NCBI RefSeq assembly: GCF_901000735.1
Contig: NC_081545.1
Location: forward strand, 30,427,968-30,491,967
Direction of reading: 5' to 3'
From: Corylus avellana
Lineage: Eukaryota > Streptophyta > Magnoliopsida > Fagales > Betulaceae
DNA length: 64,000 bases
Position numbers and translations under genes: made by a program
In this document: positions 35,901 to 48,100 of the stretch, in pieces
How positions within the stretch are numbered: position 1 is the first letter of the stretch
How the letters are laid out: every line of letters begins with the position of its first letter
Notes under the pieces: generated by a model
Database searches by the model: none
What the model was told of the DNA's origin: nothing
The model's input: only the letters and a program-made list of their open reading frames with translations

Positions 35901-37936
35901 CAGTGCAATATACTGTAAAAAATTCTCTAAGTCCACATTAAGGCCTAATGGCCATTCAAAGGGAAAACTAAGCACACATGACAGAAGGACTAAATAGGAG
36001 TAGACAAGAGAAACACTTCAATGGGAGTAGAAAAAAGTACAAGAAAATCATTAAAACTAATCACAAAGGGAGCTAAAAACGCAGCTGTCCAAGTAAAAAG
36101 AGAATAAAAGGACTTGAGCTCCTCCAATGTCCTCTTCAAATCTAGTGTCTTCTGTAAGAAATTCTATAGCTACAAACATTCCTCACAAAGGCAAAAAAGA
36201 AGACAAAATAAGGCTTTGAAATATTATCTTGAAAGTAATTCAAAAGGACATGTACTCTTCTTCGTCCCAGTCTAACACACTCCAATCCCAGTGGTACCTT
36301 GGGAATCCAACTCATATTAATATTATTGCTCCAAGAATAAAAGTATCTAGATACATTTCCCTAAACACCCCTCCCCAAAAAAAAAAAAAAAAAAATTGGA
36401 TTGGTAAACAATGACACACCCAATATAAGTTGAACCATACCTCACTTATTATCCTGGGGATGGAAGTGCCATATGGCCAAACCCTTTGTATTCAGGAATC
36501 AAAAGAAAGTTTTATATTCGGAAACAATCAGATCAATACTAAAAAAATGAGAATAAACCCCTGATTCTGACCTTGTACACTGAATGCACCGAGTCATCAC
36601 AGTCTTCACTAGAGGACCAAGATTCTTATCCACCACAGATCTCTTCATTTCAGTGAACCGGCCGCGATCAGATCCAAATGCCATAGACTGATCCTGGAGA
36701 TCACATTCTCCACCCTGATCACAGATTGGACAATCCAACGGATGGTTCATCAGCAAAAATTCCATCACTCCTTCTCTAGCCTTCTTTGCCACGGGTGTAT
36801 CGGTCTTAATTTTCATCCCTAAAAACCAAACTCTCAGATGAATCAGCAAATCATCCAAAGAAAATGAGTTATTCAGCACTTACCACAAAACCACAATTAT
36901 ACCATTAACTAGTTTAAAGCCATTCAGATTCAAATGACATTATTACAAATCACAATTCATGAATTAAAGTCAAGATGATAATGGAAATGAAAATTTGATT
37001 CCTACTAATACTATATAGATTACAGGATGAGCATGGCAAACAGAGGTAAAAAGAATTTACAAAACACAAAAATGGAGATCGTCAACATAACCCAATTAAG
37101 GCCTAATACCGGTAATCAGGGAAAAAAATGAATTTTTATTTTTTTTTATAAGTAAGGGGAAAAAAAGGAATATTAGAAGACAAAAAAGTAAAAATGCTAC
37201 CTTATTACAGACTACAAATATCTAAAACGAAATGACTATGTTCTATCATAAAACCGAACACAGTGAAAGCGAAAATATACCATTACAAATGCGACCTTAT
37301 TGATTTAATTATGGCAGCTTATAAGGACAGAAAACAAAATGAACCATACAGTGTAATCCTCACGCAGCACAATAATGTATACAAAAGGAAATCAAAACGA
37401 AATGAATCACACAATGCAAATTACAAAACTACTTTTCGAAAAAAGAATAATTAAATCAATAACTCATTCATCAGACCCAAATGAAGCACCGAAAGCAAAG
37501 AAATTGAAGAGGGGAAGGCGAACCAACCGGGAAGAGCCGGCATGGCGCAGGAGGCGACGGGCTTGGGGGACTTCTCGACCTCGACGAGGCACATACGGCA
37601 GTTGCCGGCGATGGAGAGGCGGCTGTGGTAGCAGAAGCGAGGGATGTCGACGCCGGCCACCTCGCAGGCCTGAAGCACCGTCATGCCCTTGGGGATCTTC
37701 ACTGGGTACCCGTCCACGAACACTTCGATCGCGTCGTCCGGGTTCTTGAAGTGGACTCGGGCCCCGGCCACCGGGGCCCTTGGCGGCGGGGTCGGCTCAG
37801 GCTCGGGCTGGGCCTGGGCCGCCGAGGACTCCGGGGTGGAGACTATGGGTCGGATATGGAAGTGGGAGAGGAGATTCCGGGGGAGCTTCGAGGCAGTAGG
37901 TCTCATGACCCTTGAAGCTAGCATGCCCAACCCCAT
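32935..37936 (-). CDS. NDUFS1: NADH dehydrogenase (ubiquinone) 75-kDa Fe-S subunit, mitochondrial (complex I)
   Basis: Five exons on the minus strand: 37936-37528, 36818-36572, 35343-35049, 34641-34267, 33834-32935. All introns are GT-AG and the join is 2226 nt, giving 741 aa, close to the usual plant length. Residues 1 to about 45 form an Arg/Ser-rich mitochondrial presequence. A [2Fe-2S] ferredoxin-like domain follows with C102, C113, C116 and C130. Next come the His/Cys ligands of one [4Fe-4S] cluster (H162, C166, C169, C175) and the cysteines of a second (C214, C217, C220, C264). The rest is a molybdopterin-oxidoreductase-like domain without known cofactor. The protein is the largest subunit of the matrix N-module and passes electrons from NADH along complex I. 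The nuclear location and presequence mean import into mitochondria. All metal ligands are present and no frame is damaged. Intron 2 holds a LINE fragment. The ATG is the first in a GC-rich exon with a (CT)n leader upstream. Confidence 0.96.
35930..36300 (-). mobile_element. LINE (L1-type) 3' fragment in NDUFS1 intron 2
   Basis: Minus-strand translation near 36030-36150 gives a broken peptide with [11 protein letters not shown] and [16 protein letters not shown], the typical C-terminal end of plant L1 ORF2. It is followed by a CTCTTGT-type 3' UTR toward 35930. It is 5'-truncated and decayed, with approximate ends. It lies within intron 35344-36571, in the same orientation as the gene. Confidence 0.65.
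37135..37175 (-). mobile_element. Possible ultrashort LINE tail in NDUFS1 intron 1
   Basis: A short T-rich insert that reads TACTTATAAAAAAAAA on the minus strand lies between two similar but imperfect copies of agggaaaaaaatgaattt. It looks like an older example of the minimal LINE insertions seen in the nicastrin gene. Low certainty because the repeats are A-rich. Confidence 0.35.
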
Positions 37937-37972
37937 TTCTTTCTACTGAGATCTCCCTCTCTCTGTGTTTCT

Positions 37973-37996
37973 GTCTCTCTCTCTCTCTCTCTCTCT
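37973..37996. repeat. (CT)n tract in the NDUFS1 5' UTR or promoter
   Basis: Pyrimidine dinucleotide run on the plus strand, GA-rich on the gene strand, about 40-60 bp upstream of the ATG. GA/CT tracts are common in plant core promoters and leaders. Confidence 0.6.
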
Positions 37997-38254
37997 ATCT
38001 GAGGTCTATGTCTATGACACTGTGTTTGAGCCTTGAGCTGGACCTGCAGCTGCTAATATGGATGGTTCAACAAATGCCAGGCGTGGAACCAGCGCTTCTT
38101 CGCAAAGGAATGAAAATTATTTTGATCGGGTGTTTCTAATCTGGGCTTTGGTATTGTGGGCCTCGTCAAACTTGCGAATTATAAAGCCCATTGACGCCCA
38201 CGTGTGTTTTTTTTCTTTTTTTCTTATCAACTGAACCTAACAAAGGCAAAAGAG

Positions 38255-38296
38255 TTGGTGTTGGTGTTGGTGTCGGTGTCGGTGTCGGTGTCGATG
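38255..38296 (+). repeat. Hexamer repeat (TTGGTG)n(TCGGTG)n
   Basis: Seven hexamers in a row: three TTGGTG then four TCGGTG, ending in a degenerate TCGATG. It lies about 320 bp upstream of the NDUFS1 start codon. A Thr-Pro-repeat open frame across it is an artefact of the repeat. Confidence 0.9.
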
Positions 38297-38399
38297 AACT
38301 AGGTGGTGCTCTATAAAGGTTCAAAGTGACGAGGTTATAGGAGTAAAACGCGGTATCAGTCGTTGATGCATCCCTACGCCCAAATTCTTGCAACAGCTA

Positions 38400-39704
38400 C
38401 TAGTGCTGCTTTGTTGTTTCCTTTGCTAATCTTTTCTGTCGCTTCTGGTTGAACAAGTTTGTGTTTTGCTAGGGGTCTAATAGTAGAGGTATTTTATAAT
38501 TAAAATACCTAAAAATAATATGTTCTCTTTTAAGATAATATTAGAATTAAGGATTAGAATTTAAATATTAGAGATAAATATTATCATTAGAGTGGTTTAT
38601 TCTACTTAGTCTTTTATTTTCACTACACATTGTAATTATCTATTTACAAACATCAAACTCATTAATAATGACAAGAGATAATTAATCCCAAACCTTGTAT
38701 TTGAAAAAGAATTTTAAGTTTTCTTAAAATCTAAAAGGTCTAAGTTTTCTTAGAATCTAAGGTCTACGTTTCTTCAGAACCTAAATTCTATTTCCGTGAC
38801 GTTTATAAATTTCAGTTTGATCACAACTCAAACCCGAATTTGCTGATACTGTAACGAGCTGCTACTTGCAGATGTCTCCGTAACTAATCCAATGGTATCA
38901 ATTTTTTTTATTTTTTTTTATTTTATCTTTTGGGATAAAGATTCATCGATACAATTTAACTACAATTAATTTGACAAGGTTTTCTAAATTTTGTAATACC
39001 TTGCCATATCTCCTTCGTTAACCCAACTCCCCGCTAATTCAAATATTGGCTTTCATAGATGTATGTGACAATATGCACAAGTAAACCAAGTAATTTATAT
39101 ACACAAATTAACCAAAAATATATTCAGGCTAATTCCCTGTGGGAAATAAGATGTATATATGCTGTCAGGATATCCTTTTTCATTATAAGTTAAAAAGATG
39201 TATAAAAATATATCTCACCTCTTTAAATAAAATAAAAAATTAAATCTTTGTTCCTATAATTACATAAGATTTAAAATGAATAGTATAAAGAAAAAAAAAA
39301 ATAAAAAAACTAGCAAGAAGAATACATAGATTATAACATAATTAACGCAATTAATGACATGTGAATTATATATATATATATGACGTCTTTTTTTTTTTGA
39401 GAATCCTAAACGTATTAATATACATATTAAATTGACTAAACATATTAATACATAATAATTTGATTTATATTATTTGTTTCCTTATTTAATTCGAACATTA
39501 ATAATACTTAATTTATTAAATAATTTATATATGAAAAACCCTTGAAATATAATTACTGCAATTAATGACATTAATTAGAAAAAACCGGTTACTCTTAAAA
39601 AACCGATTAAAAAATTATGCCTTAAAAAACCGATTTAGCCTTTCAAAAAAATGGGTTCATGCCACATGTCACAATTTTAAGGCACTTCTATGAGGGGTTT
39701 TGGC

Positions 39705-39757
<53 letters not shown>

Positions 39758-40032
39758 ATTAGAAGTCCAGCAACTGCCTGAGGATAAAAGGTGCTCCAGT
39801 TTTCTGTTTAGGTAACTCCATTCACTGTTCTAAAATGTGTAGGATATCAGTACAACTTTAATGTTACCAACTTCCAGCAAAATTCAAATGGCACAAGGAT
39901 GAAGCTCAAAAATGCAACATAAAAAATGCAAAAATCTACAACCTATAACAAATTTTTCAATGGGTATTTACCATCATATTTCTACCATGTCCACGCATGA
40001 ATGTTTCAAAACTTCACCCTAATTAAACCTTG
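38400..40032. other. Spacer between nicastrin 3' end and NDUFS1 promoter
   Basis: AT-rich DNA with no gene. An aaaaaccg-type word is repeated near 39580-39650. The compound microsatellite at 39706-39757 and the nicastrin 3' UTR (near 40032) are the only notable parts. Confidence 0.4.
39706..39757. repeat. Compound (AT)n(GT)n microsatellite
   Basis: A run of AT dinucleotides (to 39732) passes directly into GT dinucleotides (to 39757). Such tracts are length-variable. Confidence 0.95.
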
Positions 40033-42537
40033 TCAATCTCGCTTCAAGGTCTTTGTGATGATGGCTCTTGTAATTACAATTGCAACATAAGCTAAGACTG
40101 TGACAGTGATTCCACCAAGCAATACAAGACCGTCATAAGTAGCATGCTGCACCGTGTAGATCCGGAACCCAATTGCATTCCAATTGCTCTCCGTCCAAAC
40201 AGGATCCAACTTACCCATTGGATCAGAGGCATTGGGCGGCAAGACAATCCAAGTTCCAGATTCGTACTTTAACCGTGTTGAATATGCTGGAACATACCTG
40301 TAATCATCAACCACAAGCCTTAACAACTTTGAGAAAATTACTCTTCAGTCTTTAATAACACATAATCATAACACGGAAGTATTGCAAGTCACTTGCAAAT
40401 TCATCATGTTGATCCAATTACAAAATGAAAAGCTTCAATCAGGCCATGCTGCCCTTACACAGGCAATGAGGGCAGTAAAGCACAAAGTGCAAGGTAGCTG
40501 AGCAAAAATGTCAAAAGTTCAGTTTGATCTAGGTAACCCTATTAGCAAAACCTACATAAGATTTGCATCCAAAGGTAAGTGAAGTACTGGCTACCATTTT
40601 TCGTCAAAATTTGTTGGATAGTGTCGGTACAAGAATAAGAGGGGTAGAGACTGTCGAATTGACATATTCAACCAAAGTTGAGTCCAGGACAGGCTTTGCT
40701 TAGGGTTCCATTAATTTTTTTTTATTTTTTTTTATTTCACCATAAACCCATCAACACAAGAGATGAAGCTAAGAGGACTGCAAATGAGCCAAGCCGAACC
40801 AAACTTTGCCCTGTTCAAAGGCTTGTTAAAAATTATGCAAGATTGAACTCCAATTGAGATCTTTTTGAGCTCTAAAACCTGAGCTTGAGCTTGGTTTGAC
40901 ATAATCTTATCGAGCTCACAAGCCGCTCGATGAGCCCACAAACTTTTTAACATTTGAATATGGACAACACTAAAACACTATGATCCTTGCCATAATAACT
41001 AGTTCATTACTCAAAAGATAGGACACTCACTATCATTGCAGGCTTACACGTCAAAGTTGAAAACATGGAGTGCCTATTTATAGCCAAAGTTTAATCCAAA
41101 AACAAAAGGAAAAATAAATTCCAAGACAATAGTAGCCAAAATGGGAAGGCTTATATAAGTTAAAAGGGACAAACTATGATACGTCAATGTCCAACAAATA
41201 CTGATGGGGTCTCACCCAATTTCACATATATTCGTAGTATTATTCATAGATCAAAACCAAAACAAATATTTTTTTTTTTGATAAGTCAAAACCAAAACAA
41301 ATATATCTGTAAACTGTACAAGAATACATTTTTTGAATTTGATTTGAATTACAGGAGTCAAAATGATTTACTTCTTTGCTTGAAATTAAATGGCTGATAA
41401 GGGAAAAAATTGAGCATCTATTTTTTCTTTGTTCTTTTTTGGCAAGTGTCTGGCATCTATTTGTAAACCAACACAAACAGACTCTTAGTGAGTTGAAATT
41501 CGAATGCTCATGAACAGCTTGTCTCATTTACAGGCATAAAATCTAGTAACCAGCTAAGGCCCGGGACCCTACAGGGATGAGGTTCATGTATAAATAATTG
41601 TAGCAGGGAGTGGTAAGGGAAAATTCTCAAACAAAATGAATCAAATTCAAGACAAGTCAATACCCCATAGGGGCTAGGGTAAGCATTCTTCAACAAAAAA
41701 AATAAATGTGCCACTAACATCCTAAAGTTTAATCAAGCATGTTTATGCAGGCTCTGCACTGCCCATTATAAATTAGTATTTGTATGCAAGTGGAATACCT
41801 GGTTGTGGAAATAACGCAAACTCCCTTTCCATCTGGTTCTTCCCTAACACAAACTTCACCTCTGTTGCTGCAACCTTGTGAACAAACAGAACTAGCATTC
41901 TTGCTGGGAATAGATGTTCTGTCAGCCAGAAAATTCCACAAGAATCTGGAGACATCATCTTTATAACCAAGATAAGGTGTGGAGGAAGGTTCATCAGGGA
42001 TAACACCGACATAATGGTTGGGGCAGCTACTGCTGGGAGATATATAGTTCTTCACCAGCTCACAAGAAAGACCTGGATTGCAGTCTAATAGGCAACCCAT
42101 AAGTTCTTCAACTAGTGAGACATTCGCGTTGATAGCAGATAGAGCTGAACTGCTCAAATTTTTATTGCCGCTTGCAAGTATGTAAAGGGTGCGGGCAACA
42201 ATGGAAGCTGCAGCCACTACAGCTGAAGAGTTTATATTTGCTGCACCAAAACGAAAAAGAACAAGAAAAGAATAGAGATCAGGAATAGCTGTATAACACA
42301 GGATGATTTAATCAAGGAAGAAGAGACACATCCAAGAATAAAAAAACCAACTCACATATATCATCAAGGTGGCTATGGTAAAACTTGTTGCTGAAGATAC
42401 TATCAAAATCTTCTAATACAACGCCAGAAGTGAGTGAATTCTGTAAGAAGGAGGGTTTGGGAGGGAGGAGGAAGCAGCCAATAACCATTAGAGTTAGAAG
42501 AGAATAAAAATTGTGTAAGCAGCAACAATTTGCTAGA

Positions 42538-42570
<33 letters not shown>

Positions 42571-45094
42571 AAACTTGGTGAAGATCTTCACACAACCAAT
42601 AAAGGGCTAAGCTTTAAAAAAAAGAATTGGTCTAGACAGTACTGCAAATTCTATTCCTTCAATTTTAAATTCTTCTGATTCAGAGTTCTGTGTATCCAAA
42701 TAATGAGGTTTCCCTTAGAAATGTGGCATTCAACACATCCTTTTATTGAAGAACAAAGTGTCTAGGAATAAGAATATCAGTTCAAAACCCAATCCAATTA
42801 TTAATGGCAGAGTGGGTGTTTTGAATAAATTGATGATCCACCGTTGCATTTAGTTTGTATACTGTGTACATAAGCTGCTGCCACTTTGGCACTTCTTAAA
42901 AATTATTTTTCATAAAGTGTTATTTATTATATGCATTATATTGGAAGAACAGCCTGACTGCATCATTCTAAACAATTCATTTGCCTTTTTATCTTTCCAT
43001 CATAATGGTGCAATGGTGACACCACAGTCTAGTATCATTGTCATTTCTTTCAATGTCACCATCACCACTATCATCAATGTTTTCCATCCCTTGTCCAGGC
43101 TGCTTCTGCATAGGCTGCATAAATCTAGTTTTCATTTAGACTCGTCTTGGTCCAGCAGAACTCAAATTTCATAATATTGTAGTTCAACAAACTACATGAC
43201 TAGAGGGCGTCCCATATTGATTTGTCAATGTCAGTAAAATGTGGAAGCAATTTTATACCAAATGCCTTTCACAATAAGACTCATACTCTATTAAAAAAAT
43301 AGTAAAAGAATGCAAATGATTTTCAACGAAATATTTTTTAGAAAGCACTCAAGGGTCACACCTCTGGTATCAATTTGTCTCTGTAGCTGAACACAAAGCA
43401 GGATGGGACTATGGCATCGGAAAAAAAAGGGCAAACTAAGCATAGTAAGTAGGACATGAACAGTCATACTGGCTAGTATTTAGTTACATCCAACCAATGG
43501 ATGACAAGGTTCTGAACACAGGAGAACATCTACATGTCCAATACAGGGTAAATTGGCAGTACCTGATGCATCAGCATAAAAATTATTCCAAGAAACTATT
43601 AAAACAAAAATAATGGAACCAGCTGGCAAGGGGAAAGATAAAAGACCCAATCTTTTGTTTTGATATGATGCAAGGGTGGTTTAATTTCTGTTAAAACCGG
43701 AAAGAAACTTTGTATCATATTAGGTGCCTGGAATGCCACCCCCCCGCCAAAAAAAAAAAAAAGGAAAAAAAAAAGGAAAAAAAAAAGTAAAACATAAAGC
43801 TGTGGATGAAAAAAAAAAGAAAAAGTAAAAGTAAAAAAAGGACTTCAAATCTACTGTCCAAAACCTTTCTCAGGAATGTCATCAAGGACGATGGAGGTAT
43901 TCCAGGATTTGAAACATTTGCCTGCGAGATGATTATGTCTTCAGATTTCATTGAATCTTGAGCACGCTTTAGGGCATTCAATGTCTCATTTGTGGCAGAT
44001 GAAACCTACAACCAAGCATACGTTTTTAGGTTTAGCTCAGCTAACAACACCACCTAAGTTATAGGGTGTATGCAATACAGGCATGCTGACTATTTAGGCT
44101 GATCTTGGAATCACAGAAACCATGGAGCTTGTACATACATTTATATATTACGTATGATAAGCAGCGAAAGAAGTAATACTAACAGGAATTATAATCAAGC
44201 TCCAACATTTCCTAAGCAAACTATGGCATTAAATTTCATGAGGTCAAGTCAATATCTTATGATGCCATTTAAATGATTATAACTTTGAGTCAATCTTTGG
44301 ATACAAAGACCAGAATATAAGTGGACATCCAATAACGCTTTGAAGATTTCCTCTTGATTGATAAGAGTGAAGGGACAAGTCAAGATAGCAATAGCCAATG
44401 AAAATTTTGAGTATTTGTTGACCAAAAATTATGTATGTACAACTTTTCTCTTTCCCTTTCTTTCCCCCAATCAAGTGTTAGTGCACAGGTTCAAGCAGCC
44501 ACTTCATGCAAAATTGCTGAAAGACACGGAAATATCCATATCTGTCCTTCCAGAACCCACTTTCATGGAACCGATTGTGAGTTGTGGCCTTTTAAAGAGT
44601 ACAATGTGACTTTATTGGGCAGGAAACGTCATGTTATGGAGATGTGGCTCAAATTATGGAGGTGCACCAAGTTTCCTCAGTGTGCACCGCATGCGACTCT
44701 TTATTTCTTTCTATTGCAATAATAGTATTTGAAAAGTGAAAACAATCTCTGTGCTTGAGGTTTGGGTTTTTTGAGAGTTTTGTGCCACTCTTGTAATCTC
44801 TCTATTGTACACATAGGACTAAGGCTGAACCACGTAAAACCTGTTTGTCTCCCTTGTGATTGTTTGCTCTATTTTTATATTTCTATTTTGCATATATCTA
44901 CTATAACTAACTGCATTCACAAAAAAGCAGAATAGCATTCCAACTAGTAGCATTTCAAATGAATCCAAAACTTGATCTTTCACCTTCATATCTCAACTTA
45001 ATTGTCACTCCAATCACTAGTTTCTAACTTTTTGCCAATGTCATTCTGCGATATATGATATTACAAATACCAAATAGGAATGCTACTATTTGCA

Positions 45095-45142
<48 letters not shown>

Positions 45143-48100
45143 TCATATTGGGCAGCATTAGGAATAGAGCACGTATTAGCAAAGATCCTCCAACAAATTT
45201 TAAATCAAATGACTTTCCCATCCTTCTGCAGTGTCAGTCAATTGCTAGATATAGTTTTGGTGGACATCAAACAAACCTGGTTTTCAGATTCAAGCTACTA
45301 GAAAACATTAGTGGAATACCGCCTTCACCTTAGTGCATGACATTCCAACTAAACTGCAATTCACGGTGCAACTACACCACTGCTCTGACATCACCCCTTC
45401 CCCATTAAAAATTGCTGCCAACATTATCACCTCAAGTTATAGTGAAAAGTCAATATTCTACCACCTGCTGCCACAACCACCAGACCTCTACCATAAACTA
45501 CACTTAGGGCTGTAAGCGAGCAAAGCTACTCGTGAACATGCTCAGGCTCAGCTCGGATTAGCTCGGCTCAAGATCGGTTTGTTTATTAAACGAACAGAGC
45601 TTGAACAAAAAATTTAGGCTCATATATATTTAGGCTTGGCTCGTATAAGCTCATATAACTTCATTTTTATTATTTTTAACTTTGTAATGAGAACATGTTA
45701 AGTATTTAAAAAAATAAAAAGAAAAGTTCTTTATAGGGTAATATATATTAGTTGAATTATTGTAATTGTGAGTCTGGATATAGATATAAGTGTCTTGGTG
45801 TGTATATAAGTGAGTTTATGTGTATGTATATATATACTATAAGTAAAAATATAAATTGAGATTAGATTATTTAATATTTGAATTAATTTCTCTAATTACC
45901 CAAACAATAAATCTTAACAACAATTAAATAACTAATAATCAGAAGAAAAAAAAAAAAAACTGAACAATCACGACATTTACTTTATATATGAAATAATTAA
46001 ATTAATTGGGTAGCTCGTGAACAAGCTCGAGTTCGACTGAAAAATAAATGAACAGAGCTTGAACAGATTATCTAGTTCGGGGGAAAGCTCGAGCTCAGCT
46101 CGTGTTCAAAAAAAATTAAACGAACTGAGCTTGAACATCCAATACTCGGCTTGGCTCGATTCGATTATAGCCCTAACTACACCTTTTATACATCCAGAAC
46201 CATATTGCTGTGATATACATAAATAATACACAACAGGAACTTTGAGAATCCAAATGCAAGATGCTTTTATGAAGTTGCATGTAGACAACAATTACATTAA
46301 GCTCAAAGAATAAATAAAAAAGAGTTCTCACCCCTACTGTATGAGCATAAAACTTGTTAACCCCTTGATTGAAGCCCTTCCCAACAGATCCAATTTCCAT
46401 GACCTACACAATATAATCCAATGATCCAAAAGTTAGATTCTTGATAAATTTGTCCATAGATTAGAATAAGCGAACTCCAGATGGTACAAGTCAACCCACC
46501 ACCTACTTTAACACGAAACTAAAATACACATTACATGACTCCTTTCTCTTTTGTACCTTTTTTTTTTTTTTTTGTGGCAGGGGTTTCTTGAGCATGACAC
46601 TTTAAATATATGCAAATTTCAGGTTGTTTTCATAATTAATGGTAATATTTATAGACAATGAAAGCAATTAAAAGAGGATAATTCCTTCTTAACGAAGGAG
46701 GGAAACAAATAAAATAAAACCAAAAAAATATATATATAATTGGGGTTTATCATTTTGTAATATACAATTTTGTAAAAATCTGAAGAGTTGTTTGGTGCTT
46801 TGAAGTTTTCATAATTGATGATTGTATATTTGTATTCAAAGAAGACTTGATGGAACAAAAAGAGATCTCCTATAAGATAAAAAAGTAAAATAAAAGAAAC
46901 AGTTTTGTGTTTTGGAAACATAAAGAAAACAATCTTTTTGGATGCAGAATCGAGCAAACACTAGAGTAATCACAAAAATTCACAGGCACTTTTTAAAAGG
47001 TCTATAAGAATGATATTATAATCTTCCATCTAATAAGGCAAAATCTTAGAACCCTACTAACATTTAATCCTAGCCCTAAGCCTAATTTAACCCCCGTCAT
47101 CCATAATAGTATGCATTAAATAAACAGAAAACACTAATTCCAACTCTAGAAACCAAAATATTGGTGAGAAAAAAAATAAATAAATAAACACAAGAAATCA
47201 ACATCCAACCACCAAACAGTAAGGATTAGCATGTCCATGGTGATGATTTTCCCTAAAGCGACCAACCATGCAAAGAAAGCCACTCTCAAGAGAGCCTTAT
47301 TCTACCAAATACTCCTTCAAGGAAAATGAGTGATATTATGGGGAACAAGAACCTTATAATAAAATTTACATCTAACAACCCTCTCTTGGAAGGAATCCAA
47401 TGAAGTATGCCCTCACTGTCCCATCTCACTCTAACGGAATACACCAAGGTAAAGAGTGAGATAAAATGATTCATCTCCCAATCATGAGCCGCTTTGAGAA
47501 AGATAATATTCTATTGATGGTAAGCACTAGAAAGCTCCAAATGGTCCGCCATTGCAACGTCCTTCAAACGGGCAATGCCAAGAGTCTGAGCCCCACAACA
47601 AACATCATGCCAGAAACGAATTTTGGAGCCATCCCCCATATCAAATCTAGTGTGGCTAGATAGCTCCCCCTAACCCTAAACAAATCTTAATTGACATGGT
47701 CAAAAGCCTTTTCAATATCCAGCTTACATGGAACACCTGGAACCTCAGATCTAAGCCAACCATCAATGCACTCATTGGCAATGAGCACTGAGTGTAGGAT
47801 CTGATTGCACTTGATGAAAGCGTTCTAAGGCTTAGAGATAATCTTCTCCACAACCAATTTCAACCTATTAGTGACAACTTTGGCCACAATCTTATACGCA
47901 ACATCCACTAAGCTGATAGGAAGAAAGTCTTTGATATCGACAACCTCTGGTGTTTGCTTTGAGCACCTCCCAGCAAGCTTTAAAAAAGCCCATAGTAAAA
48001 CCATCAGGACTTGGGGCCTTGCAAAGACCTCATTATCCTCAAAGGGTCTCTCCCAACACCTAACCCAATGGTGTCAAGAGAGAGATCATCCAATCTAGGG

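Noticed and set aside
40770..40940. Second full hAT element with GAGC-rich sequence
   Set aside because: Only GAGCTC/AAGCTTGAG-like words are visible. No termini or target duplication could be found, so it is mentioned as a possible remnant only.
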